Shown here: piece by piece, positions 61,352 to 64,000 of the stretch
Position numbering within the stretch: position 1 is the first letter of the stretch
Layout of the letters: every line of letters begins with the position of its first letter
From: PALSA-894 sp963734185
GTDB taxonomy: Bacteria > Pseudomonadota > Alphaproteobacteria > Rhizobiales > Xanthobacteraceae
NCBI GenBank assembly: GCA_963734185.1
Contig: CAVTGA010000002.1
Span: 2,542,001-2,606,000 of the forward strand
Direction of reading: 5' to 3'
DNA length: 64,000 bases
Notes under the pieces: model-generated
What the model was told of the DNA's origin: nothing
The model's input: only the letters and a program-made list of their open reading frames with translations
The model's database searches: none
Made by a program: the position numbers and the translations under genes

Positions 61352-62340
61352 GACGTCGTCGGCACCGGGCGGAACGTGGTGACGTACATCTGATCGACCG
61401 GCGCCAGGTCGGTCATGCCGATCAGCTTCGCCATCTCGAGCGCGCGGCCCATCCATTCCGACCTGATCTCGCCGTCGGTCGACAGCTTCATGATGTTGCC
61501 GTCGAGCTCGGCGGCGGCGACCGCGGCCGGGATCTCGTCGATCTCGGCGATCAGCTTAACCGCGGTGTCGCGGTTGGCCGGTGCGCGCAGGAAGGAGAGC
61601 CCGCCGTAGAGCGCGTTCAGGGCCTTCTGCACCACCTGCGGCCGCTCGGCGATGATCCTCTCGGTCGCGATCCAGCTTCCCGTCGAGTGCGCCGGAACCG
61701 CGGCGCCGAAATCGATGATCGCACGCGCCTCCTTGGTCTGCATCACCTGGAAGGTGAGCGGCGAGTAGAGCACGGTCGCGTCGATGTTGCCCGAGAGCAG
61801 GTTCGGGACCAGCCCGCCGCCGCCGAGCGGCACGCGGGTAAACTTCACCTTGCGGTCTGCCTGGGTCCACAGCGCCAGGATGTCGGAGCCGGAGCCGGCC
61901 GAGGTGATGCCGACCTTCTTGCCCTCCAGCTCGGCGACGCTCTGGATCTTGGAGTCGTTGCGCACCATCAGGAACCAGCCGTAATAGCCGTTGGCGCCGT
62001 TGGCGACGATCTTCGACTTGACGCCCTTCTTGATGCCGGCGGACACGATCGAGGAGGAATTGAGGATCAGGTCGGCGGCCCCGGCCGCAAGCGCCTCGAA
62101 ACATTCGGCACCGCCGCGGTAGATCGTCAGCTCGGCCTTGACGCCTTCCCGGTCGAACAGCTTATGCCGCACGGCGGTCTCGGCGATGATGGTCGGCCAG
62201 TAGGTCTTGGTCGGCAGGCCGATGCGGATCACCTGCGACTGAGCGCGTGCCGGCATGGCGGACAACGCAGCGAGGCCGCCCGCACCGAGGGCGAGAACGC
62301 GCCTGCGGGAATGTTTCGCATGCGGCAGCAGAATGGTCAT
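61348..62340 (-). CDS. NitT/TauT-type ABC substrate-binding protein
   Basis: 330 residues from ATG 62340 with GGAGGAGA upstream. Signal region MTILLPHAKHSRRRVLALGA ends at ARAQS (about residue 34); an SRRRVLALG motif suggests twin-arginine export. The mature protein begins VIRIGLPTKTYWPTIIAETA. ELTIYRGGAECFEALAAGAA and GKKVGITSAGSGSDILAL fit the NMT1/NitT family. It works with the two permeases and the ATPase downstream. The substrate is unknown; the two upstream enzymes suggest a small carboxylate or lactone. Confidence 0.92.
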   Translation of the reverse strand: MTILLPHAKHSRRRVLALGAGGLAALSAMPARAQSQVIRIGLPTKTYWPTIIAETAVRHKLFDREGVKAELTIYRGGAECFEALAAGAADLILNSSSIVSAGIKKGVKSKIVANGANGYYGWFLMVRNDSKIQSVAELEGKKVGITSAGSGSDILALWTQADRKVKFTRVPLGGGGLVPNLLSGNIDATVLYSPLTFQVMQTKEARAIIDFGAAVPAHSTGSWIATERIIAERPQVVQKALNALYGGLSFLRAPANRDTAVKLIAEIDEIPAAVAAAELDGNIMKLSTDGEIRSEWMGRALEMAKLIGMTDLAPVDQMYVTTFRPVPTTS

Positions 62341-62435
62341 GGATCTCCTCCCCAATTGTTTCCCCAAGGTCCGTTTCTTGTTCACGCAGCATTTCGCGTT
62401 GCCGCGGCGACCGGAAGACGGCCGGTTGTCACATG

Positions 62436-63233
62436 TCACGCCTTCGGATCGGCATCGAGCCGCGCCACCCAGCCTTCGAGCCCGGCCCGCGCGGCCGGAT
62501 AACGCCTGAGCACATCGGGGTCGTGGCCCGGCACGATGTGGTTCGGCGACGTCGCGAGCCGTTTGATCGTGGCGTACCCTTCCAGCACTTCGGCGACATT
62601 GTAGGTGATCGGGAACACCCGGCCCTGCTCGATGTGGGCGTAAAGGTGGGTCGCGTCGGCGGCGAGCACGACTTGGCCGCGCCGCGTCTTCACCTCAATG
62701 CATTGCAGGCCTTTCGAGTGGCCGCCGATCCGGTGCACGACGATGCCGGGCGCGATCTCGTCGCTGCCGTCGTGAAATGCGACGCGACCCGCGAAAACCT
62801 TGCGCACCATGGCGACCACGTCGTCGGCCTCGAACGGGATGCGCATGTGCGCGTGGCACATGCAGCGGCCGGTGGCGTAGGCCATCTCGCAGTCCTGCAG
62901 GTGATAGCGCGCCTTCGGGAACAGGTCGTAGTTGCCGGTGTGGTCGTAATGCAGGTGCGAGACGATGACGTTCTCGACCTGGTCGGGCTCGATTCCGATC
63001 GCCTTGAGGCCTGCGCCGATCGGCCGCGTGATGCGCCGCTGCCGCTTCGTCGCCATGGCCTCATCGAAGCCGGTGTCGACGACGAAGCTGCCGTGCGGGC
63101 CGACGATCGCCCAGACGTAATAGTCGAGCGGCTGCAGGATGTCGTGCGGGTCGCCGCCGATGTAGTTCTCGGACGCCTTGCGGTCGTGGTGCCCGTACTT
63201 GACGGCGTAGATCTCGTGGACGTCGCCGGCCAT
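62436..63233 (-). CDS. Metallo-beta-lactamase-fold hydrolase (AHL-lactonase-like)
   Basis: 265 residues, ATG at 63233. The zinc motif HLHYDH (about 93-98) is complete, with a further His in RIGGHSKGLQ near residue 172 and Asp in LAADATHLY. The opening EIYAVKYGHHD and FVVDTGFD are as in N-acyl-homoserine lactonases (AiiA/AttM-like). Known relatives open lactone rings, including quorum-sensing signals, but the operon context with an importer and an acid dehydrogenase suggests a catabolic lactone instead. The stop lies 96 nt before the binding-protein start. No membrane segment. Confidence 0.9.
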   Translation of the reverse strand: MAGDVHEIYAVKYGHHDRKASENYIGGDPHDILQPLDYYVWAIVGPHGSFVVDTGFDEAMATKRQRRITRPIGAGLKAIGIEPDQVENVIVSHLHYDHTGNYDLFPKARYHLQDCEMAYATGRCMCHAHMRIPFEADDVVAMVRKVFAGRVAFHDGSDEIAPGIVVHRIGGHSKGLQCIEVKTRRGQVVLAADATHLYAHIEQGRVFPITYNVAEVLEGYATIKRLATSPNHIVPGHDPDVLRRYPAARAGLEGWVARLDADPKA

Positions 63234-63242
63234 GTTGCCCCC

Positions 63243-64000
63243 TCACGGCTTCTTCTTCGCGCGCACCTCGACGCCGGCCCAGCGCTCGACCAGCTTCACG
63301 ATCTCGGTGAAGTCGGAGTCCGCGCCGTTCTCGGCATTGGCCATCAGCCACATTTGGCGCACCGCGCTCGACACCGGCATCGGCACGCCGAGCGCCTCGC
63401 CTTCCTCGAGGCAGACGCGAACGTCCTTGTACATGAGCCCGGTATGGAAGCCGTAGTCGAAGCCGCCGGTCATGATCGAGCGGGGGAATTTATCGCGCAC
63501 GGCCGTGTTGGCGCCGGAGCCGGCATTGATCACGTCGACCATGACGGATGGATCGAGCCCGGCCTTCACGCCCATCACCATGGCTTCGCAGCTCACCGCC
63601 ATGGCGGTGGCCGAAAGGAGATTGTTGCAGAGCTTCATGGTCTGGCCCATGCCCGGCTTGTCGCCGATGAAGAACGGTTTGCCGATCACGGAGAGCACGG
63701 GCTTCAACTCCTCGAAGCCGGCGCGCGGACCGGCATACATCACGGCGAGCGTGCCTTTCTCGGCGCCGCCGACGCCGCCGCTGACCGGCAGGTCGATGCC
63801 GTCGATGTTCTTCGCCCTGAGCGCATCGGCGATGCGCACCGCCATGCGCGCCCCGGTGGTCGAGAGATCGAGGAAGCGCCGCACTTTTGTGCCCTCGATC
63901 ACGCCCTGCGCGCCGGTCGCGACGGCAAAGACCACGTCGGGCGTGGGCAGGCTCGCCATCACGGTCTCGCACCGGTCGGCGACGTCGCGCGCGGAAGCTC
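63243..64000 (-). CDS. 3-hydroxyisobutyrate-dehydrogenase-like protein (5' end beyond window)
   Basis: The frame is open through the window edge, where GVIEGTKV is already far inside the Rossmann domain, so the NAD-binding GxGxMG region is not seen. Visible landmarks: LDLSTTGARMAVRIA, DLPVSGGVGGAEKGTLAVM (the substrate-binding D-x-P-V-S-G-G motif) and GQTMKLCNNLL with the catalytic Lys. It is a beta-hydroxyacid dehydrogenase acting on 3-hydroxyisobutyrate-, tartronate- or similar acids; substrate open. It ends 10 nt before the metallo-hydrolase start, so the two are co-transcribed. Confidence 0.9.
   Translation of the reverse strand, partial: ASARDVADRCETVMASLPTPDVVFAVATGAQGVIEGTKVRRFLDLSTTGARMAVRIADALRAKNIDGIDLPVSGGVGGAEKGTLAVMYAGPRAGFEELKPVLSVIGKPFFIGDKPGMGQTMKLCNNLLSATAMAVSCEAMVMGVKAGLDPSVMVDVINAGSGANTAVRDKFPRSIMTGGFDYGFHTGLMYKDVRVCLEEGEALGVPMPVSSAVRQMWLMANAENGADSDFTEIVKLVERWAGVEVRAKKKP

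Overview
The window reads as one GC-rich alphaproteobacterial chromosome segment, most likely from Hyphomicrobiales (the Bradyrhizobium/Rhodopseudomonas/Pseudolabrys side of the order). The grounds are the very high GC at third codon positions, the density of ABC and TRAP solute transporters, and the intergenic palindromes, including the GCATGATC...TTTTCGGGATCATGC element typical of that group. No replication, ribosomal or CRISPR locus is present. The only RNA gene found is a tRNA-Met(CAT).

Layout. 0-1.7 kb: a small SET-domain protein, tRNA-Met and a Phd/VapC-type toxin-antitoxin pair. 1.8-10.3 kb (minus strand): a five-gene operon that is the most interesting system here. It encodes a trypsin-like protease and an inactive-STAND-like protein, both with an N-terminal effector-associated (death-like) domain, then a MoxR AAA+ ATPase, a 1567-residue protein with about 25 membrane segments, and a small membrane protein. 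It matches the grammar of MoxR/EAD/protease conflict systems but ends in a giant polytopic protein I do not recognise. 10.6-13.6 kb: a DctPQM TRAP transporter. 13.8-21.9 kb (minus): threonine aldolase, an Fe/spermidine-type ABC transporter, a class V aminotransferase and alanine dehydrogenase. The ABC operon is split by a 634-bp IS-derived element with 19-bp inverted repeats and an 8-bp target duplication. 22.1-28.1 kb: a MmyB-type regulator, small proteins and a TAXI TRAP transporter. 28.2-36.1 kb: a NitT/TauT-type ABC transporter with two binding proteins, a cupin and a Rieske dioxygenase, divergent from a Gfo/Idh/MocA dehydrogenase and a MetE-like protein, suggesting uptake and ring oxidation of a phthalate-like aromatic acid.

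36.2-39.8 kb: a 0.7-kb direct duplication (DUF559 gene plus the 3' end of a quinone oxidoreductase gene) brackets a low-GC phage remnant with frameshifted terminase genes. 40.1-44.8 kb: a branched-chain-type (Liv) ABC transporter with a fused LivM-LivG. 45.1-46.9 kb: MmgE/PrpD and DinB-family proteins. 47-58.5 kb (minus): a second Liv transporter with its binding protein and a 761-residue secreted protein of unknown function. A second, broken copy of that protein is split around a cupredoxin-like gene and a polytopic membrane gene. 58.8-64 kb (minus): a NitT/TauT-type ABC transporter with two permeases, an AHL-lactonase-like metallo-hydrolase and a 3-hydroxyisobutyrate-dehydrogenase-like protein running off the end.

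Between about 47.4 and 54.3 kb almost every gene is broken by isolated single-base insertions, while codon structure is otherwise intact. In the four liv genes I place 2, 8, 9 and 7 insertions, and removing them restores full-length frames. This looks more like a consensus-sequence artefact than natural decay, so genes there are annotated as frameshifted copies of functional genes. Families of long palindromic repeats sit in most intergenic gaps and in places supply start, stop or coding sequence to neighbouring genes.
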